The position numbers and the translations under genes were made by a program. Source: an uncultured Bacteroides sp. (GTDB taxonomy: Bacteria > Bacteroidota > Bacteroidia > Bacteroidales > Bacteroidaceae). Taken from it: a DNA stretch of 64,000 nucleotides. Below are positions 9,217 through 18,576 of this stretch, piece by piece. How positions within the stretch are numbered: position 1 is the stretch's first letter; each line of letters begins with the position of its first letter. The stretch spans positions 124,001 through 188,000 of the forward strand of contig NZ_CAUFUE010000002.1 in NCBI RefSeq assembly GCF_959029255.1. Direction: 5' to 3'. The notes under the pieces were generated by a model that was not told the DNA's origin, ran no database searches, and saw only the letters and a list, made by a program, of their open reading frames with translations.

Positions 9217-12200
9217 TTAGAATTTAATATTAGCACCTACCATATAAGTTCTCGGACTGGGATAAAATCCCAGGTCTATGCCGGACACCCAGTCCTGATA
9301 GCCGCCATAACCTACCTCCGGATCCATACCTGAATATCCGGTAATAGTAAACAAGTTCTGCGCAGCCACATACAAGCGAAGTTGCTTCAACGGTAAATTC
9401 TTGAATAACTTCTTGAAGTCATAACCGATTGTCAAGTTTTGCATGCGCATGTAATCTCCGTTCTCCATATTGATATCCGAATTGAACTGCCAGTTTGAAT
9501 GAGTTCCCGAAGTCAAGCGGGGTAACTTATTGGAAGTCCCTTCACCATGCCAGCGTCCAAAGATGTCGGAAGTATAATTCTGACGGGCATAATCTACGTA
9601 GGAACGATATGATTTCATTATCTGCCCGCCAAACGCGCCATTCATCGTCATGCTGATATCAAAACCCTTATAAGAAGCGCTCAGGCTCAACCCCAAATTT
9701 AAGTCGGGATGCGGGTCACCCAACATAACCTGGTCGCCATCATCAATCACGCCGTTATGGTCGCTATCCACCCAGATAACATCCCCCGGCCTGGCTCCAT
9801 CGAGCTTGGCTTCCTTATAGTTGGCAATCTCCTCTTCCGTCTGGAATATACCGGCCGTCTTGTAGCCATAAAAATATCCGATGGGATAACCTACCTGCGC
9901 ACGATACATTTCTGTGGTCTGGTTACTCAATACATTATCATCACCGTGAATGATACCTTCCGAATTGTCAATGCGGGCCACTTCATTCTTATTGTAGGCG
10001 AGATTCACCGTTGCGCTGTATTGGAAGTCCGCAATACGGTCATTCCAATTCAAGGATAATTCAAAGCCCTTGTTCTGCACATCACCGCCATTAATAAAAG
10101 GCGCCCCTGTGCCGTATGTATCGAGTACCGGCGCCGCAACCAGCCAATCCTTCGTATTCTTGATATAGTAGTCAAAATTCAAACCCAGGCGACCGTCAAG
10201 GAAGCGGGCGTCCAGACCGAAGTCTATCTGTTCCGAGGTTTCCCAAGTGACATCCTTGTTGGCAAGGATATCGGGGTAAGCGCCGGAAGAAATAACCGAC
10301 TTGTCAGGGCCAAAAGTATAATCGGCTCCACTGAAAGCGATGGTAGAAAGATATTGGAAGTTAGGAATATCCTGATTACCATTTTGCCCCCAGCTGGCAC
10401 GTATTTTCAAAAAATCCATCCATGACTTCGTACTTTCCATAAATGCTTCTTCCGAAATCAGCCAACCGGCAGAAACCGACGGGAAATATCCCCAACGCTT
10501 GCCACGTGCAAATTTAGAAGAACCGTCGGCACGTATCACGGCAGTAGCCATGTACTTGTTTGCATAATCATAGTTCACTCTGCCGAAGAAAGAAGCCAAC
10601 GTATTCTTGTCCCAAGGTGAACCTTTCAAAGTGGTGCGGTTGGTAATGGAAGGCGTATTATTCAGATAAGCATGTTCAAAGTCATTGAAAATGGAATTGA
10701 TATTGCTGCCGCTCATGCTATCACCCAATCCGTTTTTCTCAATGGACTGTCCGAAGAGGACACCGATATTATGCTTCTCCAGACTAAAATCATAGGTAAT
10801 CGTGTTTTCCCACAAGATGCTGCCACCCATCGACATATCTTGCGACACCGAATTATTGTCATTGAACACATTACTTGCCAGTTTATAAACCGGAGTGAAA
10901 CTGCGTGAAGCATCGGCGTTAAATGTATAGCCGAAGTTCGATTTCAGCTTCAACCCCTCAATAGGCTGAATAGCCACGAACAAGTTTCCTTGCAGGGCAT
11001 GCGATTTTGAAAGGTTATGCCCGTTGGCATAGTCCATCTGACCAATAGGATTTGCTTCACGAAGTTCCCAGGGAATGGCATAATGATAATCACCGTTCTT
11101 ATCCTTATTGGGAAGGAAGGGATTGGCATGCAGCATATTGCGGATATCGTTTGCCCAGATATCACCAATGGCGATACCGCTCCTCTCGCTATAAGAATAA
11201 GTAAGGTTCTCTCCTACTTTGATAATATCCAGTTTTCCCTTCTTATATAAAGTATGTTCGGAATTGATACGTGCCGTGTAACGCGTGTACTGGGGTTGCA
11301 CCGGAGCGCCGAGAATGCCTTCCTGGGAAGTATAGGCCAAACCGATGGAATAAACCGACTGTTCCGTACCTCCGGTGATATTCAGTGCATGGTTCTGTAT
11401 CGGAGCATTTTTATTTCGGGACTCATCCAGCCAGTTCGTACCTTTCCAGGTGCCATTCTTGATGGCTTCCCAATCGGGAACCATCGAAGCATAGTCATAA
11501 TCGGGAAGACCATCCATCATGCGCGCCTCACTCATTATCATGGCATATTCTTGCGCATTGAGCAAATCGGGCATACGATATACATTCTGCACACCGTAGT
11601 AACCGTCGTATGAGATTTCAGGCTTGCCCACCCTGCCTTGTTTCGTAGTAACCAGGATTACGCCATTGGCGGCACGCGAGCCATAGATAGCAGCCGACGC
11701 AGCATCTTTCAACACGTCAATGGATTCTATATCAGCCGGATTCAGGTTATTAATATCACCTCCCGTCACCCCATCTATGATATAAAGAGGGGTAGCCGAA
11801 CCGGTAGTTCCCAATCCTCGAATGGTAACCTTAAAACCCTCACCCGGCATACCGGAAATTTGAGTAATATTGACACCCGGCGTCTGGCTCTGCAAAGCCC
11901 CCAAAGCGTTTACTGTATTCAGTTTGGCGATATTCTCGCCTTTCACCTGGACGGTAGCCCCTGTCACCAGTTTCTTTTTCTGTACACCGTAACCCACCAC
12001 TACTACTTCATCCAGCAGTTCGCTGTCTTCCGTCAGTTCAATGCGCAGAGGAGTATGGGCGGAAGTTACATTTACAGTAATTCCTACATAGCCTACATAG
12101 GAAACAGATAGTTCACAAGGTACAGGGACAGACAGTGTAAAATTACCGTCCACATCTGTAACTACCCCATTAGTCGTCCCTTTTTGAAGGATGTTCACAC

Positions 12201-12381
12201 CTATTAACGGTTCACCGTCTTTGGCGGATACCACCGTACCGGAAATTTTGTGATTTGTTTGTGCTACCACTGAGGACAGGCAAACAAAGAGCAACAAAAA
12301 GCTTACAGATAAAAAGGAGTATCTAAAAGAGACAACTCCCTGCAAATCAGATTGATTCTTTTTACATTGCATAAGATACAT
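9217..12381 (-). CDS. SusC/RagA-family TonB-dependent outer-membrane transporter
   Basis: This is a 1054-residue transporter. An N-terminal signal (LLLFVCLSSVVAQ) is followed by a carboxypeptidase-regulatory-like domain (ISGTVVSAKDGEPLIGVNI), a TonB-box region EVVVVGYGVQKK, the plug domain (IDGVTGGDINNLNPADIE; VLKDAASAAIYGSRAANGV) and a C-terminal beta-barrel ending with the aromatic IKF. It imports oligosaccharides with energy from TonB-ExbBD, of which one set is encoded at 44138-46070. It is the first gene of the PUL. ATGs at 12381 and 12372 are both possible starts and differ by three residues. No STN domain is present, so anti-sigma signalling is unlikely and control should come from a cytoplasmic regulator. 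Confidence 0.95.
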   Translation of the reverse strand: MYLMQCKKNQSDLQGVVSFRYSFLSVSFLLLFVCLSSVVAQTNHKISGTVVSAKDGEPLIGVNILQKGTTNGVVTDVDGNFTLSVPVPCELSVSYVGYVGITVNVTSAHTPLRIELTEDSELLDEVVVVGYGVQKKKLVTGATVQVKGENIAKLNTVNALGALQSQTPGVNITQISGMPGEGFKVTIRGLGTTGSATPLYIIDGVTGGDINNLNPADIESIDVLKDAASAAIYGSRAANGVILVTTKQGRVGKPEISYDGYYGVQNVYRMPDLLNAQEYAMIMSEARMMDGLPDYDYASMVPDWEAIKNGTWKGTNWLDESRNKNAPIQNHALNITGGTEQSVYSIGLAYTSQEGILGAPVQPQYTRYTARINSEHTLYKKGKLDIIKVGENLTYSYSERSGIAIGDIWANDIRNMLHANPFLPNKDKNGDYHYAIPWELREANPIGQMDYANGHNLSKSHALQGNLFVAIQPIEGLKLKSNFGYTFNADASRSFTPVYKLASNVFNDNNSVSQDMSMGGSILWENTITYDFSLEKHNIGVLFGQSIEKNGLGDSMSGSNINSIFNDFEHAYLNNTPSITNRTTLKGSPWDKNTLASFFGRVNYDYANKYMATAVIRADGSSKFARGKRWGYFPSVSAGWLISEEAFMESTKSWMDFLKIRASWGQNGNQDIPNFQYLSTIAFSGADYTFGPDKSVISSGAYPDILANKDVTWETSEQIDFGLDARFLDGRLGLNFDYYIKNTKDWLVAAPVLDTYGTGAPFINGGDVQNKGFELSLNWNDRIADFQYSATVNLAYNKNEVARIDNSEGIIHGDDNVLSNQTTEMYRAQVGYPIGYFYGYKTAGIFQTEEEIANYKEAKLDGARPGDVIWVDSDHNGVIDDGDQVMLGDPHPDLNLGLSLSASYKGFDISMTMNGAFGGQIMKSYRSYVDYARQNYTSDIFGRWHGEGTSNKLPRLTSGTHSNWQFNSDINMENGDYMRMQNLTIGYDFKKLFKNLPLKQLRLYVAAQNLFTITGYSGMDPEVGYGGYQDWVSGIDLGFYPSPRTYMVGANIKF

Positions 12382-12453
12382 GATTAGTGATTCATAATAT
12401 TACTCCGGATGGTTAGCCCGAAGCTTTAAATTGCCAGACGTCTTTCTTAATGG

Positions 12454-12516
12454 CAAATATAAGCGCTCGTTTGTTTTTTTTATGCTCTTTTTGCGTAATA
12501 GAATCTTCTTTTTGCG
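12454..12516 (-). promoter_or_regulatory. susC promoter with 21-bp-spaced direct repeat
   Basis: Reading leftwards, TATATTTG (12461-12454) fits the -7 box, but no TTTG is found at -33. Instead CGCAAAAAG occurs twice, at 12495-12487 and 12516-12508, exactly 21 bp apart, centred near -42 and -63 from the expected start. This is the layout of an AraC-family activator bound next to RNA polymerase. The outer repeat is part of the perfect palindrome TTTGCGCAAA (12511-12520). Confidence 0.5.
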
Positions 12517-12577
12517 CAAAGCTGGAAATATTCCAGCCTTTCATCTTCCCCAAACCCCTATTACAACAGAGATACAC

Positions 12578-12657
12578 CGTAGTTGCTCCGTAGTTTTCCC
12601 ATACAAAGTACCATGAATACAGGGAAACTATGGATAAACTACGGAGCAGCTATGGAA
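12578..12657. repeat. Imperfect inverted repeat, 20-bp arms
   Basis: The sequence at 12578-12597 and the reverse complement of 12638-12657 agree at 18 of 20 positions and share GCTCCGTAGTTT. Between them the shorter motif GGGAAACTATGG (12623-12634) repeats the same unit again, so alternative hairpins are possible. No T-run follows, so it is not an ordinary terminator. Confidence 0.6.
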
Positions 12658-12699
12658 CAGGTCATAAGAAAGTCCCGTTAACAAAAACGGTCCAATTCA

Positions 12700-12731
12700 T
12701 TTGGACAACCGGAAGCTAAGCCTTATCTTTG
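12700..12731 (+). promoter_or_regulatory. Promoter of the DUF6266 gene
   Basis: TTTG at 12700-12703 and TATCTTTG at 12724-12731 are separated by 20 bp, a full match to the Bacteroides primary-sigma promoter. The start codon lies 46 bp downstream. Confidence 0.7.
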
Positions 12732-12777
12732 GGCTAAATTAAAATTAAACGCTACGAAAACAAAATAAAAACAGCAG

Positions 12778-13407
12778 ATGGGAACAATCAATAAAGGTAT
12801 TCTAGGAGGGTTTTCCGGCAAAGTGGGTCCTGTAGTAGGCTGCAAGGGAAAGAATGGTGACTATATACGTGCCCGCGCCGCCCAGGTGAGTAATCCCCGC
12901 ACGGAGAAGCAACAAAAGCAACGGGGAAAATTCACGATAGCTTTCAATTTCTTAAAGGCTATTACCCCATTTATCCGCATAGGTTACAAAGGATGCGCGG
13001 AAGGCAAATCGACTTTCAATGCCTCCATGTCCTATATGCTGAAAAAAGCGATAACAGGTAGCGGAGCGGAAACCGCCATTGACTTTAAACGCGTATTGGT
13101 GTCTACCGGCACGCTAATGCCCGTATTCAGCGGTGAAGCGGCTGTAGATGGAAATCAAATGATATTCCATTGGGAAGACAACAGCGGAACAGGCAATGCC
13201 GAAAAAACGGATGTTGCCATGCTGTTGGTGTACAATAAGGTATGTGAAACCGCTGTTTATGACACCACTGCCGCGACAAGAGCCGACAAGCAGGCGGCAC
13301 TGGATTTACCCGAGGACTGGAAGAAAGACGAACTTATTCCGTATCTGGGTTTTCAGAGTGCAGATGAAGAGTATGTTTCAAACAGCCTCTGTCTGCAAGC
13401 TAAGTAG
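12778..13407 (+). CDS. DUF6266-family protein, function unknown
   Basis: This is a 209-residue protein with no signal peptide or membrane segment. The opening MGTINKGILGGFSGKVG, followed by VVGCKGKNGDYIRARA and NPRTEKQQKQRGKF, is the conserved N-terminus of the DUF6266 family, common in Bacteroides and Parabacteroides and often present in many copies. No catalytic motif is visible and the family has no established role. The N-terminal third is basic and glycine-rich, the C-terminal part acidic and beta-rich. It has its own consensus promoter and stands alone, diverging from the PUL and converging on yaaA. Confidence 0.75.
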   Translation: MGTINKGILGGFSGKVGPVVGCKGKNGDYIRARAAQVSNPRTEKQQKQRGKFTIAFNFLKAITPFIRIGYKGCAEGKSTFNASMSYMLKKAITGSGAETAIDFKRVLVSTGTLMPVFSGEAAVDGNQMIFHWEDNSGTGNAEKTDVAMLLVYNKVCETAVYDTTAATRADKQAALDLPEDWKKDELIPYLGFQSADEEYVSNSLCLQAK

Positions 13408-13501
13408 ACAATGCCGCCGTAACGTGTGTCAATTTTATCCTTTCGGGATGATTGCGCGTAATTTCGGCGCTTTGTTTTGCCGCGAAAGACAAAGGTAAGA
13501 T

Positions 13502-14269
13502 TCAGGAAATCAATGTAAACAGCAAATGATTATCCGTACTGCGCTTCTCGTCAAAGGCAAAGCCTTCCCACGAAAAAGTTTTCAGGTCTTCGGGACGTTC
13601 CATCCGGTTCTTGGTAATATAACGCACCATTTCGCCACGGCACATCTTGGTATAGACTACAATCGTTTTTAGTTCACCCCCTTTCCATATCTGAAATTCG
13701 GGTGTAATGACACGCACCTCCGACTCCACACGCTTCCAATCGAACAAGTCTTTCATTTCGCCACTAGCCAGATTGACGAGCACGCCACCTTGTTTTTTGA
13801 TGGTTGCAATAAAAAGGTCCGTCAGCAATGGTTTCCAATAATCAAACATGGAGACGCCACCTTTCTCCGGCAAGCGTACATCCCCTTCAAGGCGATAGGG
13901 CTTGATGCCATCCAAGGGGCGGAGCAGTCCATAGAGGAAAGAGGTGATGAGAAGATGTTCCTGTGCATACCGGAAATCTTCTACCGTGAAGTCTTTCGGC
14001 ATGACGCGTTTATATACAACCCCTGTGTAAGCGCAGATGGCAGGCATGGCGCGGTTATCTTCGGAACAGAAATCATGAAACCGAAGCCGGTTCTCGGTGG
14101 CAATCTTGGCATTCACCCGTAAAAGTTTTTCCAGCTCCTCTGCAGAATATTGCGACATTTCCAACGCATTACCCACAGCTTCCGCCTCAAAGAGCGGGAC
14201 AGTAACTTCGGGCACGGTCAGAGTGCAACGCGATGCCATCGTCTTGGCACAAGAGATAAAAGTCAGCAT
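13502..14269 (-). CDS. yaaA: Peroxide stress protein YaaA (UPF0246)
   Basis: This is a 255-residue cytoplasmic protein starting MLTFISCAKTMASRC, equivalent to the MLIVISPAKTLDF start of E. coli YaaA, which limits free iron and DNA damage during peroxide stress. Conserved blocks YTGVVYKRV, SFLYGLLRPLDGIKPYRLE and VNLASGEM are present. The start is placed at 14269 rather than the upstream in-frame codon at 14308, because the longer form adds residues absent from the family and because a -7 box (TACTTTTG, 14301-14294) lies just upstream of 14269. Confidence 0.9.
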   Translation of the reverse strand: MLTFISCAKTMASRCTLTVPEVTVPLFEAEAVGNALEMSQYSAEELEKLLRVNAKIATENRLRFHDFCSEDNRAMPAICAYTGVVYKRVMPKDFTVEDFRYAQEHLLITSFLYGLLRPLDGIKPYRLEGDVRLPEKGGVSMFDYWKPLLTDLFIATIKKQGGVLVNLASGEMKDLFDWKRVESEVRVITPEFQIWKGGELKTIVVYTKMCRGEMVRYITKNRMERPEDLKTFSWEGFAFDEKRSTDNHLLFTLIS

Positions 14270-14293
14270 AATTGGTTCTCGTTTTAATAATTT

Positions 14294-14301
14294 CAAAAGT
14301 A
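14294..14301 (-). promoter_or_regulatory. -7 box of yaaA
   Basis: Reading leftwards the sequence is TACTTTTG. It lies 25 bp before the preferred yaaA start. No good -33 box is seen. Confidence 0.4.
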
Positions 14302-14303
14302 GT

Positions 14304-14490
14304 TTCACAAGCTCAACTTATTAGTTAACAAGGGGACAAGGAATAAGTTGACAAGGGAGAAAGTATTGAAAACGATTCTCACACATTCTTTTCCCATTAT
14401 TCGGCGAACATTCTTTCCTTGTCAACTTGTTCCTTGTTCCCTTGTCAACTTGTCCCCTTGTCAACTGATAAGTTGAGCTTGCGAAACTTG
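14304..14490. repeat. Unit-repeat palindrome between yaaA and recJ
   Basis: The left arm (14304-14361) and right arm (14413-14490) are imperfect reverse complements over more than 40 bp. They share AATAAGTTGAGCTTG outermost and units of the type CTTGTCAACTTG and GTCCCCTTG inside. The right arm has an extra unit, as if expanded by slippage. The unique core is about 50 bp. The rest of the gap up to recJ shows only A+T-rich sequence without a clear promoter. Confidence 0.75.
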
Positions 14491-14679
14491 ACAATACAAA
14501 AATAAGAGGATTTTGTCATAGAATATACACCGTTAAGAATATTTTCTATAGAATTCACCTACGTTTCAAGAGTTTTTCATACCTTTACAGCTTGTTGGAG
14601 AAAAGTACGTATTGAAATAGCGGAAGCCTCCCCCTTCTCCGACGCCCTGAGACAGAAAAAAGAAAAAATAATATATAAA

Positions 14680-16395
14680 ATGACTCACAAATGGAATTAT
14701 CTACCCATTACATCCGAACAGGCAGAAGCTAGCCAACAACTGGCCCAGGAATTGGGGATTAGCCCGATACTTGGTGGATTGCTGGTAGAGCGGGGAATAA
14801 CAACGGCAGCAGCAGCCAAGAAGTTTTTCCGCCCGCAACTGCCGGATTTATACGACCCGTTCCTGATGAAGGATATGGACGTGGCCGTAGAGCGCCTGAA
14901 CAAGGCGATGGGAAAGAAAGAGCGCATTCTGATTTATGGAGATTATGACGTAGACGGTACCACTGCCGTGGCACTGGTTTACAAGTTTATTCAACAGTTC
15001 TATTCGAACATAGATTACTACATCCCCGACCGCTACAACGAGGGTTACGGGGTTTCGGTTAAAGGTGTGGACTACGCTTCTGAAACGGGCGTGGGATTGA
15101 TTATCGTACTGGATTGCGGCATCAAAGCCGTAGAGGAGATTACGTATGCCAAAGAAAAAGGCATCGATTTCATCATCTGTGACCACCACGTGCCCGACGA
15201 AGTACTGCCGCCCGCCGTTGCCATCCTGAACGCTAAACGCGAGGACAATACTTATCCCTACGAGCATCTTTCGGGTTGCGGCGTAGGCTTCAAGTTCATG
15301 CAGGCATTCGCCATCAGCAACGGCATCGAGTTTCATCATTTAATTCCGCTGCTCGACCTTTGCGCCGTGAGCATCGCTTCGGACATTGTGCCCATCATGG
15401 GAGAGAACCGCATCTTGGCTTACCACGGTCTGAAACAACTGAACAGTAATCCCAGTGTAGGTCTGAAGGCTATTATCGACGTATGCGGATTGGCTGAGAA
15501 GGATATTACCGTCAGCGATATCGTATTCAAGATAGGCCCGCGTATCAATGCTTCGGGACGCATACAGAATGGAAAAGAAGCCGTGGACCTGCTGACTGAG
15601 AAAGATTTTTCCCTTGCCCTGGAGAAGGCGAGCCAGATAAACCAATACAACGAAACCCGTAAAGACCTGGACAAGACCATGACCGAAGAGGCCAACCGGA
15701 TCGTAGAGGAACTGGACGGATTGGCAGACCGCCGTTCCATTGTTCTGTACAATGAAGACTGGCACAAAGGTGTCATCGGTATCGTAGCTTCCCGCCTGAC
15801 GGAGGTTTATTACCGCCCCGCCGTAGTATTGACGCGGACGGATGATATGGCGACAGGTTCCGCCCGCTCGGTTTCCGGTTTCGATGTATACAAGGCGATT
15901 GAATATTGCCGTGACCTTCTGGAAAACTTCGGAGGACATACGTATGCGGCAGGCCTCTCCATGAAAGTGGAGAATGTGGCGGCTTTCACCGAACGTTTTG
16001 AAGAATTTGTCTCACAGCATATCCTGCCCGAACAGACCAGTGCGGTTATTGATATCAATGCCGAAATCGACTTTAGGGATATCACTCCGAAGTTCTGCAA
16101 CGACTTGAAGAAGTTCAATCCGTTCGGCCCCGACAATACGAAGCCTGTATTTTGTACACACAACGTATATGACTATGGTACAAGCAAGGTGGTGGGACGC
16201 GACCAGGAGCATATCAAGCTGGAACTTGTAGATAACAAATCGAACAATGTAATGAATGGAATCGCCTTCGGACAGAGTTCGCATGTGCGTTTCATCAAGA
16301 CGAAACGTTCGTTCGACATCTGTTATACGATTGAGGAGAATACCCACAAGCGGGGCGAAGTACAGTTGCAGATTGAGGATATAAAGCCGAACTAG
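14680..16395 (+). CDS. recJ: Single-stranded-DNA-specific exonuclease RecJ
   Basis: This is a 571-residue 5'-3' single-strand DNA exonuclease of the DHH superfamily, acting in recombination and mismatch and base-excision repair. Motifs seen are DYDVDGTTA (near 90), LDCGIKA (near 146), CDHHVPDE (about 167-174), the SIASDIVP block and the DHHA1 region with GGHTYAAGLSM. All metal-binding aspartates and histidines of the DHH core are present and the length is normal. It is followed after a 142-bp repeat-filled gap by recQ on the same strand, its usual helicase partner. Confidence 0.95.
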   Translation: MTHKWNYLPITSEQAEASQQLAQELGISPILGGLLVERGITTAAAAKKFFRPQLPDLYDPFLMKDMDVAVERLNKAMGKKERILIYGDYDVDGTTAVALVYKFIQQFYSNIDYYIPDRYNEGYGVSVKGVDYASETGVGLIIVLDCGIKAVEEITYAKEKGIDFIICDHHVPDEVLPPAVAILNAKREDNTYPYEHLSGCGVGFKFMQAFAISNGIEFHHLIPLLDLCAVSIASDIVPIMGENRILAYHGLKQLNSNPSVGLKAIIDVCGLAEKDITVSDIVFKIGPRINASGRIQNGKEAVDLLTEKDFSLALEKASQINQYNETRKDLDKTMTEEANRIVEELDGLADRRSIVLYNEDWHKGVIGIVASRLTEVYYRPAVVLTRTDDMATGSARSVSGFDVYKAIEYCRDLLENFGGHTYAAGLSMKVENVAAFTERFEEFVSQHILPEQTSAVIDINAEIDFRDITPKFCNDLKKFNPFGPDNTKPVFCTHNVYDYGTSKVVGRDQEHIKLELVDNKSNNVMNGIAFGQSSHVRFIKTKRSFDICYTIEENTHKRGEVQLQIEDIKPN

Positions 16396-16396
16396 A

Positions 16397-16530
16397 GAAA
16401 TGAAGAATTAAAAATGAAGAATGAAGAATTACCTTGCGGCGTACTTGCATGGCGCAGCCTGATTTTTTCATTCTTCATTCTTAATTCTTCATTCTTAATT
16501 CTTCATTCTTAATTCTTAATTCTTCATTAA
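16397..16530. repeat. Unit-repeat palindrome, AATGAAGA family, copy 1
   Basis: It begins 2 bp after the recJ stop. The left arm is copies of AATGAAGAATT, the right arm copies of ATTCTTCATTCTTA (about five). The core (16431-16467, from ACCTTGCGGC to GGCGCAGCC) is nearly identical to that at 24465-24493. The core can fold as TGCGGCGT/ATGGCGCA around ACTTGC. Confidence 0.85.
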
Positions 16531-16537
16531 TAAGCCA

Positions 16538-18457
16538 ATGCCAACATTCATCACTTATAAAGATATTCTAAAGCAATATTGGGGTTATGATGCTTTTCGT
16601 GGCATTCAGGAAGATATCATAAACAGCATTGGTGAAGGCAAGGACACTTTAGGACTGATGCCTACAGGAGGTGGGAAGTCCATTACCTTTCAAGTTCCCG
16701 CACTTGCCAAGGAGGGGCTGTGCCTTGTCATCACCCCTCTGATTGCGCTGATGAAAGACCAGGTGCAGAACCTGAAAAGACGGGGTATCAAGGCACTTGC
16801 CATCTATTCGGGCATGAGTCGCCAAGAGATTATCGTCACTCTTGAAAACTGTATCTTCGGCAATTATAAATTCCTCTATATCTCTCCCGAACGGCTGGGT
16901 ACCGAAATCTTCCGCACCAAATTGCAGAAGTTGAATATCAGCATGATTACAGTGGACGAAAGCCATTGCATCTCACAGTGGGGATACGACTTCCGTCCCG
17001 CCTACCTGAAAATAGCCGAAATTCGTGAACTTCTGCCGAATGTGCCCGTACTTGCGCTAACCGCCACCGCCACACCGGAAGTGGTTAGAGACATCCAGGC
17101 ACGCCTCAATTTCAGGGAGGAGAATGTATTCCGCATGAGTTTTGAGCGGCAGAACCTTGCCTATATCGTACGCAACACGGAGAACAAGACGGGAGAATTG
17201 CTGCACATCCTGCACAAGATGCCCGGCAGCGCCATTGTATATGCACGCAACCGCCGCCGCACCAAGGAAATCACCGAACTGCTGAACAACGAGAGTATCA
17301 CCGCCGACTTCTATCATGCCGGCCTGGATGACGCGACGAAAGACATCCGCCAGCACCGGTGGCAATCGGGCGAGAGCCGGGTCATGGTGGCCACCAATGC
17401 CTTCGGTATGGGGATAGACAAGCCGGATGTGCGCATCGTTATCCATATAGACTTGCCGGACTCCATAGAAGCCTACTTCCAGGAAGCGGGGCGTGCCGGA
17501 CGCGACGGACAGAAAGCTTACGCTGTGATACTTTATGCCAAATCGGACAAAACGACCCTGCACAAACGGATTCCCGACACCTTCCCTGAAAAAGAATACA
17601 TCAGGGAAGTGTACGAGCACCTGCAATATTATTACCAAATGGCGATGGGCGACGGGCAGGGTTGCATACGTGAATTCAACATCGAGGATTTCTGCCGGAA
17701 ATTCAAATATTTCCCCGTCCCCGTGGACAGTGCACTGAAAATACTGACCCAGGCGGGTTATCTGGAATATACCGATGAACAAGATAATGCTTCACGGCTC
17801 CTTTTCACCATCCGCAGGGACGAACTTTACAAGCTGCGGGAGCTGGGTGAAGACATGGATAGGCTTATCCAAACCGTACTACGCTCTTATACCGGTGTGT
17901 TTACCGACTATGCTTTCATCAATGAGGATTCGCTTGCCGTGCGCACGGGACTTACCCGCCGCCAAGTGTACGAGCAGTTGATACGCCTTGCCAAACTGCA
18001 CATCGTCAGCTACATTCCACACAAAAAGACACCTTATATAATATATACGCGCGAACGTGTGGAAATAAAGCATATCAGCATACCGCCCGCCGTATACGAA
18101 GAACGCAAAGAACGATACGAAACGCGCATCGGAGCCATGCTGGAGTATGTGACCAACGACACGGTATGTCGCAGCCGCATGTTGTTGCGTTACTTCGGAG
18201 AGAAAAACGAACACAACTGCGGACAGTGCGATACCTGCATCAGACTGCGTAACACGAAAACATCCGACCCAGACGAACTGTCCGAAAAAGAGATTTCCGA
18301 AAGCATTTGCCGGATACTGAGCGAACAAGCCATGACGCCTGCCGCCCTGCTGGAGAAACTTGCAGTGGACAAGGATAATTTGACTGCAATTTTACACCGC
18401 TTGCTGGATGAAAACAGAATAATTACCGTCAACGGACTACTGCAAACAGCTTTATAA
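16538..18457 (+). CDS. recQ: ATP-dependent DNA helicase RecQ
   Basis: This is a 639-residue superfamily 2 3'-5' helicase. Walker A is MPTGGGKS (near residue 40), motif II is DESHC, and the arginine-finger motif VI is QEAGRAGRDG. The zinc-binding subdomain has Cys residues in CRSRMLLRYFGE and HNCGQCDTC, followed by a C-terminal winged-helix-like segment. No HRDC domain is recognisable after it, unlike E. coli RecQ. Bacteroides genomes often carry more than one RecQ, and this may be the short paralogue. It probably acts with RecJ, encoded just upstream. Confidence 0.93.
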   Translation: MPTFITYKDILKQYWGYDAFRGIQEDIINSIGEGKDTLGLMPTGGGKSITFQVPALAKEGLCLVITPLIALMKDQVQNLKRRGIKALAIYSGMSRQEIIVTLENCIFGNYKFLYISPERLGTEIFRTKLQKLNISMITVDESHCISQWGYDFRPAYLKIAEIRELLPNVPVLALTATATPEVVRDIQARLNFREENVFRMSFERQNLAYIVRNTENKTGELLHILHKMPGSAIVYARNRRRTKEITELLNNESITADFYHAGLDDATKDIRQHRWQSGESRVMVATNAFGMGIDKPDVRIVIHIDLPDSIEAYFQEAGRAGRDGQKAYAVILYAKSDKTTLHKRIPDTFPEKEYIREVYEHLQYYYQMAMGDGQGCIREFNIEDFCRKFKYFPVPVDSALKILTQAGYLEYTDEQDNASRLLFTIRRDELYKLRELGEDMDRLIQTVLRSYTGVFTDYAFINEDSLAVRTGLTRRQVYEQLIRLAKLHIVSYIPHKKTPYIIYTRERVEIKHISIPPAVYEERKERYETRIGAMLEYVTNDTVCRSRMLLRYFGEKNEHNCGQCDTCIRLRNTKTSDPDELSEKEISESICRILSEQAMTPAALLEKLAVDKDNLTAILHRLLDENRIITVNGLLQTAL

Positions 18458-18576
18458 TTTTTCATTATCCTTAAAAAAGAGCTGAAAACATTTGTTTTTA
18501 CAATTATTATTCGTTTATTTACAAAAAAGTTACACCTCATAATCTAATCAATACATATCTTTTAAATAATAAGAAT

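Larger units (their letters stand above)
12382..12777. other. Divergent intergenic region between PUL and DUF6266 gene
   Basis: These 396 bp hold the susC control region (12454-12536, including the palindrome CTGGAAATATTCCAG at 12522-12536), a 20-bp imperfect inverted repeat (12578-12597 and 12638-12657) and the DUF6266 promoter (12700-12731). No reading frame in it looks coding. Confidence 0.6.

Noticed and set aside
12431..12616. 61-codon frame upstream of susC
   Set aside because: It covers the susC control region and the inverted repeat, and its product is low-complexity without a motif.
14413..14475. Possible CRISPR array
   Set aside because: Units are about 10-20 bp, unequal and also present in inverted form; there are no spacers of constant length and no cas genes.
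15340..18328. Several long minus-strand frames over recJ and recQ
   Set aside because: Antisense shadows of recJ and recQ, which have complete motif sets.
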